Shown piece by piece: positions 10,206-19,504 of a stretch of 64,000 nucleotides of DNA; the first letter of the stretch is position 1, and the number at the start of each line of letters is the position of its first letter. The notes under the pieces were generated by a model that ran no database searches, had not been told where the DNA came from, and saw only the letters and a program-made list of their open reading frames with translations. A program made the position numbers and the translations under genes. The stretch is from Sphingomonas sp. Leaf32 (GTDB lineage Bacteria > Pseudomonadota > Alphaproteobacteria > Sphingomonadales > Sphingomonadaceae), in contig NZ_LMLA01000013.1 in the NCBI RefSeq assembly GCF_001421765.1, positions 1-64,000 on the forward strand. Reading direction: 5' to 3'.

Positions 10206-10366
10206 CGTCACCCCGGACTTGTTCCGGGGTCCACGACGCGGCAATCAATGCGGTATGAGCCTCTATCGACCGCGATTGCGGCTTGGTGGACCCCGGAACA
10301 CGTCCGGGTGACGAAGGGGCTGGAGGCGTCGATCAGGAACGGCACAGGGAATAGCTGAATGACGAT
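10206..10366. repeat. REP-like dispersed repeat, inverted pair
   Basis: A 29-nt unit reading GTGGACCCCGGAACA on one strand, then AGTCCGGGGTGACG, occurs inverted at 10206-10234 and direct at 10286-10313. The direct copy continues with GGGCTGGAGGCG..GATCAGGAACG and ends with CTGAATGACGAT (to 10366). The same ~82-bp arrangement recurs at 21005-21086. Such CCGGAACAAGTCCGGGGTGAC elements are intergenic palindromic repeats; their role is unknown. Confidence 0.75.
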
Positions 10367-10620
10367 CGGCCCTGACAGCGATCACCCTACCGGAAGACTT
10401 GCAGCAGTATAGCCGGATCTGGAAACGTAGGGCAGACTGTTCCGTCAGAATTGATGGCTCGCCGGCTTTTTGTGCTGTGTTACCTGACGTTTCCCCGACA
10501 GCACCCCATTCCGCAGCACCGGCGAAGCGAAACCCGCCTAGCCGCCACGTGACGATGGGGCCGCATGAACCGCCAACATCCACGGTACGTTAGCGCACAT
10601 CATGGCTTGTCGCCCGCTTG

Positions 10621-10634
10621 GTTGATCGTTAAAC
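10621..10634. promoter_or_regulatory. LacI-type operator, copy 2 (GTTGATCGTTAAAC)
   Basis: Differs from the site at 7415-7428 at one of 14 positions and lies 75 bp before the TBDR start. Just after it comes CCTATCATTAAC, which makes a second partial inverted repeat (GTTAA...TTAAC). The match suggests that the LacI protein also controls the receptor. Confidence 0.6.
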
Positions 10635-10708
10635 CTATCATTAACTTCCGCAGCGATGACCGCATGAACGGCCACGACCCACCGGAAGCGATAGGGAGAG
10701 GACACGGC

Positions 10709-13405
10709 ATGTCATCCGTAACGCGGTTCCGCTTGTTCAGCCTGGCCGGCACGGCCATGATTCTGATCGCCACGACGCCCGTACTGGCGCAGACCCCGCC
10801 GCCAACCGCCCCGGACGGCGCGGTGCAGGATGCGGCGACCGCGACCGACGATGGCGAAATCATCGTCACCGGCCTGCGCGAAAGTCTGCGCCGCGCCGTC
10901 GACATCAAGCGCAACGCCGATAACATCGTCGATTCGATCGTCGCCGACGACATCGGCAAGCTGCCCGACCAGAACATCGCCGAGGCGATCCAGCGTATTC
11001 CGGGCGTCACCATTTCGCGCGACAATGGCGAGGGGCAGTTCATCACCGTCCGCGGCCTCGGGCCGGCGTTCAGCACCGCGCTGTACAATGGCCGCATCCT
11101 CGCGACCGAGAATCAGGGGCGCGAGTTCAGCTTCGACATCCTGCCCGCCGAACTCATCAACCGGGTCGACGTGTCGAAGACGCCGACCGCATCGATGATC
11201 GAGGGCGGGATCGCTGCCACGGTCGACATGTACACCGCGCGGCCGTTCGATTTCAAAGAGGGCAAGGTCGCGCTGTCGGCACAGGCCAATTACGACAAGC
11301 TGCGCGGGCAATTCTCGCCGCAGTTCTCCGGCCTGCTGAGCAAGACGTTCGGCGACGGCGATTTCGGTATTCTCGGTGCCTTTTCCTATATCGACCGCAA
11401 GATCGAGGGGCGGCGCATCTTCACCGACGGGTGGGAAGCGAACCAGAATCTCGATCTGAACAAGGACGGCACGCCGGAGTTTCGCGGCGTGTCGATCCCG
11501 ACCTACGTCGAATGGGGCACCAACAGCACCAACCGCAAGCGCATGTCCGGCCTGCTGACCGCGCAGTGGCGGGCCAGCGACACGCTGCTGCTGACGCTCG
11601 ACGGGCTGTATTCGAAGCTGGACGTGAACGACGATAACAAGGTGTTCTTCGTCTATGGCGGCCCCGGCGACGTGACCGCCGCGACGGTCGACCAGAACAA
11701 CACCGTCACCAGCTATACCGGCATCGCGTCGGGACCGATGTTCACCAACCAGATTCGCCCGCGCCTTGCCACAACCTATCAGGCCGGCGCGAACCTCGCA
11801 TGGACGCCGTCCGACCGGTTGACCGGCACGCTCGATTTCTCGTGGTCGAAGGCGAAGGACGATACCGGCGGCAACCAGGCATGGTTCGAAAGCAACCTCG
11901 CCACGCCCGGCTATTCGCCGGCGGGCGTGAAGTTCGCCATCGGCCCCACGGGGATGCCGGTCTATACGGGGCTGGGCAATATCCTCGACACGTCGAACGC
12001 GAAGGCCGGGTTCCTGACCTATGAAGGTGTCAGCGTCGAGGACGAGATCTATCAGGTCAATTCGAACCTGAAATGGAATGTCGACACCGGCATCGTCCGG
12101 CGGATTTCGGGCGGCGTGAATTATTCGGACCGCAAGAAGTCGCGCTTTTCGTTCAAGACGCCCGACGCGCTGCAATGCCTGTATTGCGGGGCGGGGGTTT
12201 CGATCCCGTCGAGCGTGTTCACCGGCACGGCGGATGCGACGAACTTCCTCGGCACCGGCATGTTCGACAGCGCCTATCCGACCTATTCGGCGGCGGACCT
12301 TGCCAGATATCTGTTGAGCGATGCGGCGATCAACCAGCTGGCCAATCCGGCGGCGGCGCGCGCGGCGCTGGCGGCGAATGGCGGCGGCTTCGGCGTGATC
12401 CCGGTACCGGGCAATAGCGGGTCGGCGCAGGAACGGACCATCGGCGGCTTTGTCGAGGCGTCGTTCGGTGGCGATTTCGGGTCGCGGCGCTGGAGCGGCA
12501 ATATCGGCCTGCGCTATACCCGGACCGACGTGACGTCGCGCGGCGTGGGGCAAGAAATCCTCGGCATCACCACGCCGGCCGGCGGCGGCGATCCGATCGT
12601 GAACCTGTCGAATCCGCAGCCGATCACCGAGAAGGGATCGTACAGCCAGTTGCTGCCCAGCGCCAACTTCAAGCTGGACGTGTTCGAGGACGTCGTGTTC
12701 CAGGCGGCGGTCGCCAAGACGCTGACCCGCGCGACGCTCAGCGACCTGCTGCTCATCCGCAACATCAATCCCCGCCCGCGCGAGCGGGCGATCACCGATG
12801 GCAATCCGGGTCTGGAGCCGATGATCGGGTGGAACTACGACGCGGCGCTGACCTGGTATCTCGACCGGTCCAGCTTCCTGAGTGTCGCGTTGTTCGCCAA
12901 GGACCTCGACAACCTGTCGGAATCGACGACGACGACGATCCAGGTCCTCGGCCTCGATTTCCGGCGGACCCGGCCGGAGAATATCGGCAGCCGCAGCTAT
13001 CGCGGCATCGAGTTTTCGGGGCAGTACACCTTTACCGGGCTGCCCGCGCCCCTGGATGGCTTCGGCGTGCAGGCGAACCTCAGCTTCGTCGATCCCGATG
13101 CGACGACGTATAATGCCGTCGCCTTTTATGAAAAGGGGCCGCTCCAGGCGCGTATCGCGTACAATTACCGCAACGCCTATGAACAGACGCAGCAGGGCAA
13201 TCGCGGACAACCGGTCAATGTCGATGCCTATGGTATCTGGGACGCGAGCATCAACTATGCGGTGAACGACAAGGTGACGTTGTTCGCGCAGGGCCTCAAC
13301 CTGTTCAACGAAAAGACGTTGCTCTATTCGGTGTACAAGGAGCGGGTGATCGCGTTCGAAACCTATGGCCCCCGCTATGCGATGGGCGTGCGGCTGAACT
13401 TCTGA
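10709..13405 (+). CDS. TonB-dependent receptor (Xanthomonas/Caulobacter type)
   Basis: 898 residues from the ATG at 10709, chosen because GGGAGAGG precedes it by seven bases; another ATG 45 bases upstream lacks a site. Signal peptide about 1-27 (cleavage after VLAQ). The plug begins with EIIVTGLRESLRRAVDIKR and carries the subfamily hallmark IVDSIVADDIGKLPDQNIAEA and VRGLGPAFSTALYNGR. The barrel ends with the aromatic-terminated GVRLNF. This subfamily imports oligosaccharides through the outer membrane. Position and the shared operator tie it to the LacI/ABC/GH130 system, for which it would be the outer-membrane gate. Confidence 0.93.
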   Translation: MSSVTRFRLFSLAGTAMILIATTPVLAQTPPPTAPDGAVQDAATATDDGEIIVTGLRESLRRAVDIKRNADNIVDSIVADDIGKLPDQNIAEAIQRIPGVTISRDNGEGQFITVRGLGPAFSTALYNGRILATENQGREFSFDILPAELINRVDVSKTPTASMIEGGIAATVDMYTARPFDFKEGKVALSAQANYDKLRGQFSPQFSGLLSKTFGDGDFGILGAFSYIDRKIEGRRIFTDGWEANQNLDLNKDGTPEFRGVSIPTYVEWGTNSTNRKRMSGLLTAQWRASDTLLLTLDGLYSKLDVNDDNKVFFVYGGPGDVTAATVDQNNTVTSYTGIASGPMFTNQIRPRLATTYQAGANLAWTPSDRLTGTLDFSWSKAKDDTGGNQAWFESNLATPGYSPAGVKFAIGPTGMPVYTGLGNILDTSNAKAGFLTYEGVSVEDEIYQVNSNLKWNVDTGIVRRISGGVNYSDRKKSRFSFKTPDALQCLYCGAGVSIPSSVFTGTADATNFLGTGMFDSAYPTYSAADLARYLLSDAAINQLANPAAARAALAANGGGFGVIPVPGNSGSAQERTIGGFVEASFGGDFGSRRWSGNIGLRYTRTDVTSRGVGQEILGITTPAGGGDPIVNLSNPQPITEKGSYSQLLPSANFKLDVFEDVVFQAAVAKTLTRATLSDLLLIRNINPRPRERAITDGNPGLEPMIGWNYDAALTWYLDRSSFLSVALFAKDLDNLSESTTTTIQVLGLDFRRTRPENIGSRSYRGIEFSGQYTFTGLPAPLDGFGVQANLSFVDPDATTYNAVAFYEKGPLQARIAYNYRNAYEQTQQGNRGQPVNVDAYGIWDASINYAVNDKVTLFAQGLNLFNEKTLLYSVYKERVIAFETYGPRYAMGVRLNF

Positions 13406-13414
13406 AGGCTGGCG

Positions 13415-13436
13415 GGGCTGGTCCTGCGACCGGCCC
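13415..13436. terminator. hairpin between convergent TBDR and MFS genes
   Basis: GGGCTGGTC (13415-13423), loop CTGC, GACCGGCCC (13428-13436), nine pairs with one G-T wobble. It fills the gap between convergent stops and probably works in both directions. Confidence 0.6.
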
Positions 13437-14705
13437 TTACCCTACCGATCGGCGCCGAAGGAACAGCAGCGCGAGCAGGCATCCGCCGACCGGCAGCAGC
13501 AGGACGGTACCGGCCAGCAGCGACTGGTCGGCGGTATCGGCGACGGGCGTGACCGTCATGGTGACGATGGTTGCCGAGATCAGGTTACCCGCGGCCGCAG
13601 CGCCCTTCAGAACGGCGAGGAAGAAGCCGACCGGGGTCGCTTCGGTCGAAACCTCTCCGCCGGCCGGGCGCTGTACCGCCAGCGTCAGCATCGCCCAGAT
13701 CGCGATGTTCATCGCGGCCAGCGCAGCGCCGAGCAGCAGGAGCAGCAAGGTGCCGCCGATGCTGCGCGATCCGATCATCAGCCCGACCATTGCGACGATC
13801 GCCACTCCATAGCCGATCCGGGCGATGGCGACCGGCGGCAGGCGGCGGGACAGCGCCATCCATCCGGGCAGCGACAGCGACTGGCCGAGCGTGATCGTCG
13901 CCAGTGCCGGTCCCGCCCAGCCAGCATCGTGATGCACCGCCTGCCCGAAAAAGGGGAGGGTGCGCAGGAACAGCGGCACCAGCCCCGCCTGCACCGCGAT
14001 TACCAGCAGCGTGCGGCGAAACGGGTCGTGCTGCCACAGGGCACGCAGCCGGCCCTTCGGCGACTGCCGTAGCGGCGGGGTGGGCCGCCCGCCCAGATGC
14101 CGCGTCGCGACCAGCGCGGTGGCGAGCGTCGCGGTATAGAGCGCACCGCCGACCAGCGCGCCGGTGGCAAAGGCGTCCTGCCGTGCGGCCGCGTTGGCCG
14201 GCGCCAGACTCCAGGTCGATGCCAGCGCGACGAGGCCTGCGCCGCACGCGCTGAAGATCAGGCGATAGCCCGATACCGACGTCGCATCGGCCGGCGTCCG
14301 CGCGACCCGCACCAGCAGCGTGTTATGGCCGACATCGCACAGCGAATAGCCGATGCGACACAGCAGGATCGCCGCCGCGATCGCCATCGGCCGATCCAGC
14401 GTGAACACCAGCCAGAACCCGATCGCACAGATCGGCGCGCCCATGACGATCAGTCGCCCGAGCCGGTCGCCGCCGCCATGCGCGTCCGCCCACAACGCGA
14501 TGCCCAGATCGAACAACCCGTCCCACAGCATCGCCGCCGCCAGCAGCCCCCCGGCGATCATCGGCGGGAGGCCGGCGATCGTGACCAGATAGAACAACAT
14601 GAAATTGTCGAAGCTGGTCCACACCACGCTCTTGCCGAAATTGCCGATGCTGTAGCCGATCTTCGTCGGCAGCGACGACGGGGTGGGGGCGGGGGAAGGC
14701 GACAT
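13437..14705 (-). CDS. MFS transporter, GPH (glycoside-pentoside-hexuronide:cation symporter)-like
   Basis: 422 residues with about twelve membrane segments. The N terminus KIGYSIGNFGKSVVWTSFDNFMLFYLVTIAGLPP matches the MelB/GPH pattern (the family starts YG.GD.g....t...yl..fYtd..GL). It should move a sugar or glycoside across the inner membrane by cation symport. It is divergent from the ROK regulator (65-bp gap) and convergent with the TBDR at 10.7 kb. The regulator next door suggests substrate-inducible expression. Substrate unknown. Confidence 0.82.
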   Translation of the reverse strand: MSPSPAPTPSSLPTKIGYSIGNFGKSVVWTSFDNFMLFYLVTIAGLPPMIAGGLLAAAMLWDGLFDLGIALWADAHGGGDRLGRLIVMGAPICAIGFWLVFTLDRPMAIAAAILLCRIGYSLCDVGHNTLLVRVARTPADATSVSGYRLIFSACGAGLVALASTWSLAPANAAARQDAFATGALVGGALYTATLATALVATRHLGGRPTPPLRQSPKGRLRALWQHDPFRRTLLVIAVQAGLVPLFLRTLPFFGQAVHHDAGWAGPALATITLGQSLSLPGWMALSRRLPPVAIARIGYGVAIVAMVGLMIGSRSIGGTLLLLLLGAALAAMNIAIWAMLTLAVQRPAGGEVSTEATPVGFFLAVLKGAAAAGNLISATIVTMTVTPVADTADQSLLAGTVLLLPVGGCLLALLFLRRRSVG

Positions 14706-14770
14706 GACGTCACGGCCTAGCGCCCTGCGATTTCATTTATTTGACATGCTGCAACTATACCCCTCGCACC

Positions 14771-15913
14771 ATGACCCGCCCGAACCGCCCGCCGATCCCG
14801 CTGAGCGAACCGCAACGCCGGCTGTTGATGCAATTGCGGATCGAGGGGGCCGCTCCGCGTATCCGGCTTGCGCAGTCGCTGGGGATGAACGGCGCGACGG
14901 TCACGCGGCTGACGCAGACCCTGCTCGCGCTGGACCTGATCGAAGAGATGGATACCGCCGGAGCGGCGGCACGCGGTCGTCCGACCGTACCGCTGACGGT
15001 ATCGGGGCGGGGCGGGTGGGCGATCGGCGCGACGCCGCATCCCGGCTGGCTGGAACTAGTGCTCGTCGATTTTCGGGGCCGGCCGCTGGTCCACGACACC
15101 ACGCCGTTCGACAGCCCCGACCCGCGCGTCTTCGCCCGTGCGGTGGAGGCGCGATTGCAGGCGCTGGCGGCGTCGCACGGTTTCATGCGGGGCAAGTTCC
15201 TGGGACTGGGCGTGGCGGTGCCGGGCTATGCGCTCCCCGGTGACCGCAACCGCCGCGCGGTGGTCGACCGGGTAGCGGGATGGGACGACGTGCCGCTGGC
15301 CGACATCATCGGCGATGCGCTGGGTATGCCGGTCTGGATCGAAAACGACGCGAGCGTCGCGGCGCTGGCCGAATATTATCAGGACGGGATCATCGGTCGC
15401 TATCGGTCGGTGCTGACGCTGTTCCTGGGGCATGGCATCGGCGGCGGGCTGATCGCCGAACGCGATCTGTTCCTGGGCGAACATGGCAATGCCGGCGAGG
15501 TCGGCCGGCTGTTTCCCGGTCATGGCGAGCGACCATCGGGCATCGACCTGCTGCGCACGCTGCGCGAGGCGGGGGTCGACGTCACGTCGCTGGCGGAGAT
15601 CGACGCGCTGATGGACATGCATCGCCCGCTGATCGACCGCTGGACCCGGCGGGTCATCGAACAACTGGAACAGGCGGTATTGAGCGGCATCGTCTGGCTC
15701 GACCCCGGCGCGATCATCCTGTCGGGGGCGCTGCCGCTCCGGCTGCTCAGGACCATCGCAGCCGGCCTCGACGAGATCGGCCGTCACCGCGACGACCGAT
15801 ACCGTGCGATCCTGCCGCCCGTCCTCGCGTCCCCGATCGGCAGCAAGGCGGTGGTGATCGGCGCGGCGATGATCCCGATCCACGCGATTACCACGCAACC
15901 ATCGACGATTTAA
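14771..15913 (+). CDS. ROK family transcriptional regulator
   Basis: 380 residues: winged helix-turn-helix (about 12-60: SEPQRRLLMQLRIEGAAPRIRLAQSLGMNGATVTRL) followed by a ROK sugar-kinase-like domain with WIENDASVAALAEYY and the glycine-rich HGIGGGLIAERDLFLGEHGNAGEVG. The CxCGxxGC zinc motif of ROK kinases and Mlc/NagC is not present, so it is a divergent ROK repressor. The start is not fixed by a strong ribosome site; a TTG ten codons earlier is possible. Half-sites TTTATTTG occur on both sides of the gene (14736-14743 and inverted at 15925-15932), reminiscent of Mlc/NagC A/T-rich half-sites, so it may regulate the MFS gene, itself and the following TBDR. Confidence 0.87.
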   Translation: MTRPNRPPIPLSEPQRRLLMQLRIEGAAPRIRLAQSLGMNGATVTRLTQTLLALDLIEEMDTAGAAARGRPTVPLTVSGRGGWAIGATPHPGWLELVLVDFRGRPLVHDTTPFDSPDPRVFARAVEARLQALAASHGFMRGKFLGLGVAVPGYALPGDRNRRAVVDRVAGWDDVPLADIIGDALGMPVWIENDASVAALAEYYQDGIIGRYRSVLTLFLGHGIGGGLIAERDLFLGEHGNAGEVGRLFPGHGERPSGIDLLRTLREAGVDVTSLAEIDALMDMHRPLIDRWTRRVIEQLEQAVLSGIVWLDPGAIILSGALPLRLLRTIAAGLDEIGRHRDDRYRAILPPVLASPIGSKAVVIGAAMIPIHAITTQPSTI

Positions 15914-15986
15914 TTGCGTGTAAGCAAATAAAACTGTCACGCAGAACCGCCAAGCGGGCCGCCATCGACTTACTGGGGGCTTACCA

Positions 15987-18479
15987 ATGCAGACCAATTT
16001 TCTGGGCGGCGTGGCGCTATGCGCGCTGCTCGCCTGTATCCATCCGGCCGCTGCGCAGACCGCCACGACCACGACGAACGAGTCGACCGAGGACGCGCCG
16101 GCATCGGACATCATCGTCACCGGATCGGCGCGCCAGCAGCGCCGGTTCGACGTGTCCTATGCCGTCAATTCGCTGAGCCAGGCCGAAATCCAGAAATTGG
16201 CGCCCAAGAGCACGACCGACCTGATCGGCACGTTGCCCGGCATCCATGCCGAGGCGACCGGGGGTGAGGTGCAGAACATCACCCGCGTGCGCGGCATCCC
16301 GACCGATCGCGGGTTCCTCTATTATCAGCAGGACGGCCTGCCGCTGTTTCAAGAGCTGGACGGCTATTTCTTCAACCAGGGCGACGGCATGAACCGCCTC
16401 GACCTGATGACCGACCGGATCGAGGTCGTGCGCGGCGGACCGGCGCCGATCTATGCCAGCACCGCGGCGGCGATCGCCAACGTCATCACCGTCACCGGCA
16501 CCGCGACGACGCGGGGCAAGGCGCAGCTGACGCTGGGCGATACCGGGCTTTATCGACTGGATGCCTATCAGGCCGGGCCGGTGTCGGACGATACCTATTA
16601 TGCGGTCGGCGGCTTCCTGCGCCACCATGACGGCTATCGCAATTCGGGCTTCCCGTCGGATCGCGGCGGACAGATCCGCGCCAATATCCGCCACGACCTG
16701 GCCAACGGCTTCGTGAAGCTGTCGGGCCAGTATACCGACGACCACAACCTGTTCTACCTGTCGATCCCGACCGCCGATCCGCGCGATCCGTCGGTCAGCC
16801 TCGACAAATATATCGACTATTTCACCGGCACGTTGAACAGCCCGTCGCTGCGCCAGGTGAACATCAAGTATCGCGACGGCGCAGGCGTGATCCAGAACCA
16901 GCGCGGCGACCTGGCCAACGGCCGGCATCTGCGGTTCGGCAATGTCACGCTGAATTACGAAGGTGACTTCGGCGACTGGCACGTGTCGGCCAAGGGCGGC
17001 GTGACGCAGGGCAAGCTGCATTTCGACGCCTTCTATTCGACGTCGAACCCGGCCGATGCGACGACCTTCGCCAATAATTTCCGCGCGGCGGCGACGACCG
17101 CGTTCGGCGCGAATGTCAGCCGGCTGGGCTACAGCATCGCCGGCACCAACGGCGCGACCGCCTACAACCCCGCCGCCGATTCCGGGCTGGTGATGCAGGC
17201 GCAATATCGGTCGATCGAGAATGATTTCCATTCGACGCAGGGCGACCTGTCGGTCACGCGCAAGCTGGAAACCGGGTTCGGGTCCCACGATCTGCGCGCC
17301 GGGGTCTATACGTCCTTCTGGGGCCAGAAGACATTCAACGCCTATCAGAACCTGCTGGTCGAGGTGAAGTCGCGTCCGCGCACGCTGGACCTTGCCGCCT
17401 ATGACGCCGCCGGCAACGTGCTGGGCTTCGTCACCGACAAGGGCGCGCTGGCCGAGGCGGCGACGCTGGGCGGGGGCGCGGCCGATGGGCAACTCTTCGC
17501 GCTGTACGGCACCGATACATGGGACTTGACCGACCGGCTGCGCATCGATGCCGGGCTGCGGCACGAATGGTACAGCTATGACGGGTTCGGGCGGTTGTCG
17601 GCCAACTATAATCTGGGCGATCCGACGACGCTGGCCGACAACAGTACGCGCGGGTTCACCGGCGCGATCGGCACGCTCAAGCTGAAGCAGCAGGCGACCA
17701 ACTGGACGATCGGCGCCAATTACGACGCGACCGGCAATATCGGCGCCTACATCCGCGCGTCGCAGCTGGAGGTGCCGCCCAACACCACCATCACGCTGAA
17801 TTATCCAGTCGCCGCGATCGTATCGACCAAGGCCAAGCTGTATGAAGCGGGCGTCAAGTTCGCCGCCGGGCGGTCGTACCTCTACGTCACGGGCTTCTAC
17901 ACGAAGTTCGATCCGCTCAATGCCAGCTTCGCCGCGTTCAACCCGGCGACGGGCCGCGCGGACCAGGTGACGAACTTCATCGGCACCGCCGAGACCAGGG
18001 GGATGGAGGCCGATGGGCAGTTGCGCGTCGCCGGACCCTTCTCGCTCGCCGGGTCGGTCACGTTCCAGAACCCGCGCTACCTGAACTTCAGCAGCAACAC
18101 CGGCGCGGATGGCAGCCGGGCGAGCGGCAAGCAGATCATCCGCGAACCGAAGCTGTTCCTGAACGTGCGTCCGACCGTCGACCTCGATGTCGGCGCGGCG
18201 GCGGTCAGCGTCTATGGCCGCTACGACTATGTCGGCCGTCGCTATACCGACTTCTTCAACAGTACCGCGCTGCCCGCCTATGGCGCGTTCGGCCTGGGCG
18301 GCACGGTCAGCAGCGGCGACTGGCAGGTGCAGGTCGTCGGCGACAACATCACCAACGCACATGGCTTTACCGAGGGGAATACGGCGGGCGACCGGTTCGG
18401 ACAGGGCGTGCCGACCGCGATCTTCGGCCGGCCGCTGTTCGGGCGCAACTTCCGCCTGATCGTGAGCCGCAAATGGTGA
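15987..18479 (+). CDS. TonB-dependent receptor
   Basis: 830 residues. Signal peptide about 1-24 (AAAQ), plug starting SDIIVTGSARQQRRFDVSYAVNSLSQAEIQKLAPKS, VRGIPTDRGFLYYQQDGLPLF and IEVVRGGPAPIYAS, then a 22-strand barrel ending NFRLIVSRKW with the terminal aromatic. It belongs to another receptor branch than the one at 10.7 kb (shorter, no SIVADDIGKLPD signature). It lies 73 bp after the ROK regulator and its stop overlaps the GDPD gene by 7 bp, so receptor and phosphodiesterase are translated together. Likely substrate is a phosphodiester-containing sugar or polyol, by inference only. Confidence 0.9.
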   Translation: MQTNFLGGVALCALLACIHPAAAQTATTTTNESTEDAPASDIIVTGSARQQRRFDVSYAVNSLSQAEIQKLAPKSTTDLIGTLPGIHAEATGGEVQNITRVRGIPTDRGFLYYQQDGLPLFQELDGYFFNQGDGMNRLDLMTDRIEVVRGGPAPIYASTAAAIANVITVTGTATTRGKAQLTLGDTGLYRLDAYQAGPVSDDTYYAVGGFLRHHDGYRNSGFPSDRGGQIRANIRHDLANGFVKLSGQYTDDHNLFYLSIPTADPRDPSVSLDKYIDYFTGTLNSPSLRQVNIKYRDGAGVIQNQRGDLANGRHLRFGNVTLNYEGDFGDWHVSAKGGVTQGKLHFDAFYSTSNPADATTFANNFRAAATTAFGANVSRLGYSIAGTNGATAYNPAADSGLVMQAQYRSIENDFHSTQGDLSVTRKLETGFGSHDLRAGVYTSFWGQKTFNAYQNLLVEVKSRPRTLDLAAYDAAGNVLGFVTDKGALAEAATLGGGAADGQLFALYGTDTWDLTDRLRIDAGLRHEWYSYDGFGRLSANYNLGDPTTLADNSTRGFTGAIGTLKLKQQATNWTIGANYDATGNIGAYIRASQLEVPPNTTITLNYPVAAIVSTKAKLYEAGVKFAAGRSYLYVTGFYTKFDPLNASFAAFNPATGRADQVTNFIGTAETRGMEADGQLRVAGPFSLAGSVTFQNPRYLNFSSNTGADGSRASGKQIIREPKLFLNVRPTVDLDVGAAAVSVYGRYDYVGRRYTDFFNSTALPAYGAFGLGGTVSSGDWQVQVVGDNITNAHGFTEGNTAGDRFGQGVPTAIFGRPLFGRNFRLIVSRKW

Positions 18480-19417
18480 TCCGGCCGCTGCTCGCCGCGC
18501 TTGCCGCCTGTGTCGTCGCTTCGGCGGCACAGGCGGCCCCGGCCGATACGATGCGCCGTATCGGCGATCCCAAGGGCGGGATCATCGCGATCGCGCATCG
18601 CGGCTGCCATGCCGCCGCGCCGGCACGGAAGCTGGGCACGACGCCTGAAAATTCACGGGCGGCGCTGCTGCGCTGTGTTGCGATGGGTGTGGAGGTGATG
18701 GAAACCGACGTCCGGCGCACCCGCGACGGCTATCTGGTCATGGTGCATGACGATAGCGTCGACCGCACGACCGACGGCACGGGGCGGGTCGCCGACCTGA
18801 CGCTCGCCCAGATCCGCGCGTTGCGGCTGCGCGACGATCTGGGCGGGGCCGGCGCGACGCTGACCGATGAACGCGTGCCGACGCTGGACGAACTGCTGGC
18901 GCTGGCGAAGGGCCGGATCGTCCTGAACCTCGACGTGAAGGACGCGATCTATGGCGAGGTGGTCGATGCCGTCGTGCGAGCGGGCGCGGTCGACCGGGTG
19001 ATCGTCAAGACCTTTGCCGGGATGGGTTCCTCCCCGCTGGCGTCGATGGCTCCCTATGACCGGGTGCCGTTCGCGATCATCCCGATCACCGCTGCACCGC
19101 AGGCGGGCGACGTGCCCGCGATCATCGCGCGGCAGGCCGGCGGGGGGCGCCGCCCGATCGCGGTCGAACTGCCCCGACTGCCGCTGGCGACACTGCCGGC
19201 CAGCGTAGCGGCGGCGCGGCGGGCTGGCATGGCGGTGTGGGTCAATACGCTGTTCGAAGGCTTCGTCACCGATCTGGGCGGCGACGCGGCGGCTGCGCGC
19301 GATCCCGACGCGGTGTGGGGACGCCTTGCCGACAGCGGCGTGCGCCTGATCCAGACCGATGCGGTCGAGGCCCTGCTCGACTGGCGGCGGAAGCGGAGCG
19401 CCGGCACGGCGAAGTGA
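18473..19417 (+). CDS. exported glycerophosphodiester phosphodiesterase family protein
   Basis: 314 residues with a signal peptide (about 1-22, AQAAP). GDPD catalytic positions are present: H42-R43 (IAHRG), E60 in PENS, E77 and D79 (METDV), H92 (VMVHDDS), and the TDGTGRVADLTLAQIRALRLR continuation. The family hydrolyses phosphodiesters such as glycerophosphocholine or sugar-phosphate esters to glycerol-phosphate plus alcohol. It should act in the periplasm on what the overlapping TBDR brings in. The HRGCHAAAP insertion after HRG is slightly longer than usual. Confidence 0.88.
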   Translation: MVIRPLLAALAACVVASAAQAAPADTMRRIGDPKGGIIAIAHRGCHAAAPARKLGTTPENSRAALLRCVAMGVEVMETDVRRTRDGYLVMVHDDSVDRTTDGTGRVADLTLAQIRALRLRDDLGGAGATLTDERVPTLDELLALAKGRIVLNLDVKDAIYGEVVDAVVRAGAVDRVIVKTFAGMGSSPLASMAPYDRVPFAIIPITAAPQAGDVPAIIARQAGGGRRPIAVELPRLPLATLPASVAAARRAGMAVWVNTLFEGFVTDLGGDAAAARDPDAVWGRLADSGVRLIQTDAVEALLDWRRKRSAGTAK

Positions 19418-19471
19418 TGGGAAACGCGGGAGTGTCGCTATGGCACTCCTGCGACTGCGGATCAGCGATCG

Positions 19472-19490
19472 GGGGCTGGTTGGCAGCCCC
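19472..19490. terminator. hairpins between GDPD and anti-sigma genes
   Basis: GGGGCT (19472-19477) pairs with AGCCCC (19485-19490). A second stem, GGAGTG (19429-19434) with CACTCC (19444-19449), lies 20 bp before it. Both fall in the gap between convergent genes. Stems are short and no T tract follows. Confidence 0.4.
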
Positions 19491-19504
19491 GACATGCCTG
19501 ACCG

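Larger units (their letters stand above)
10002..10708. other. 700-bp intergenic region with repeats and TBDR promoter region
   Basis: No convincing gene. The left two thirds carry a dispersed repeat in inverted arrangement (10206-10366) and four copies of a CTGAATGTCGAT-like motif (10041-10052 inverted, 10159-10170, 10185-10196 inverted, 10355-10366). The right end holds the second LacI-type site and the ribosome site GGGAGAGG (about 10694-10701) of the TBDR. Confidence 0.6.

Noticed and set aside
10712..13210. 832-codon antisense frame within the first TBDR
   Set aside because: Composition is Arg/Val/Asp/His-rich with no domain, and it mirrors the codon structure of a clear TBDR. Similar long antisense frames at 16017-18530, 24376-25968 and 27872-30619 were rejected for the same reason.
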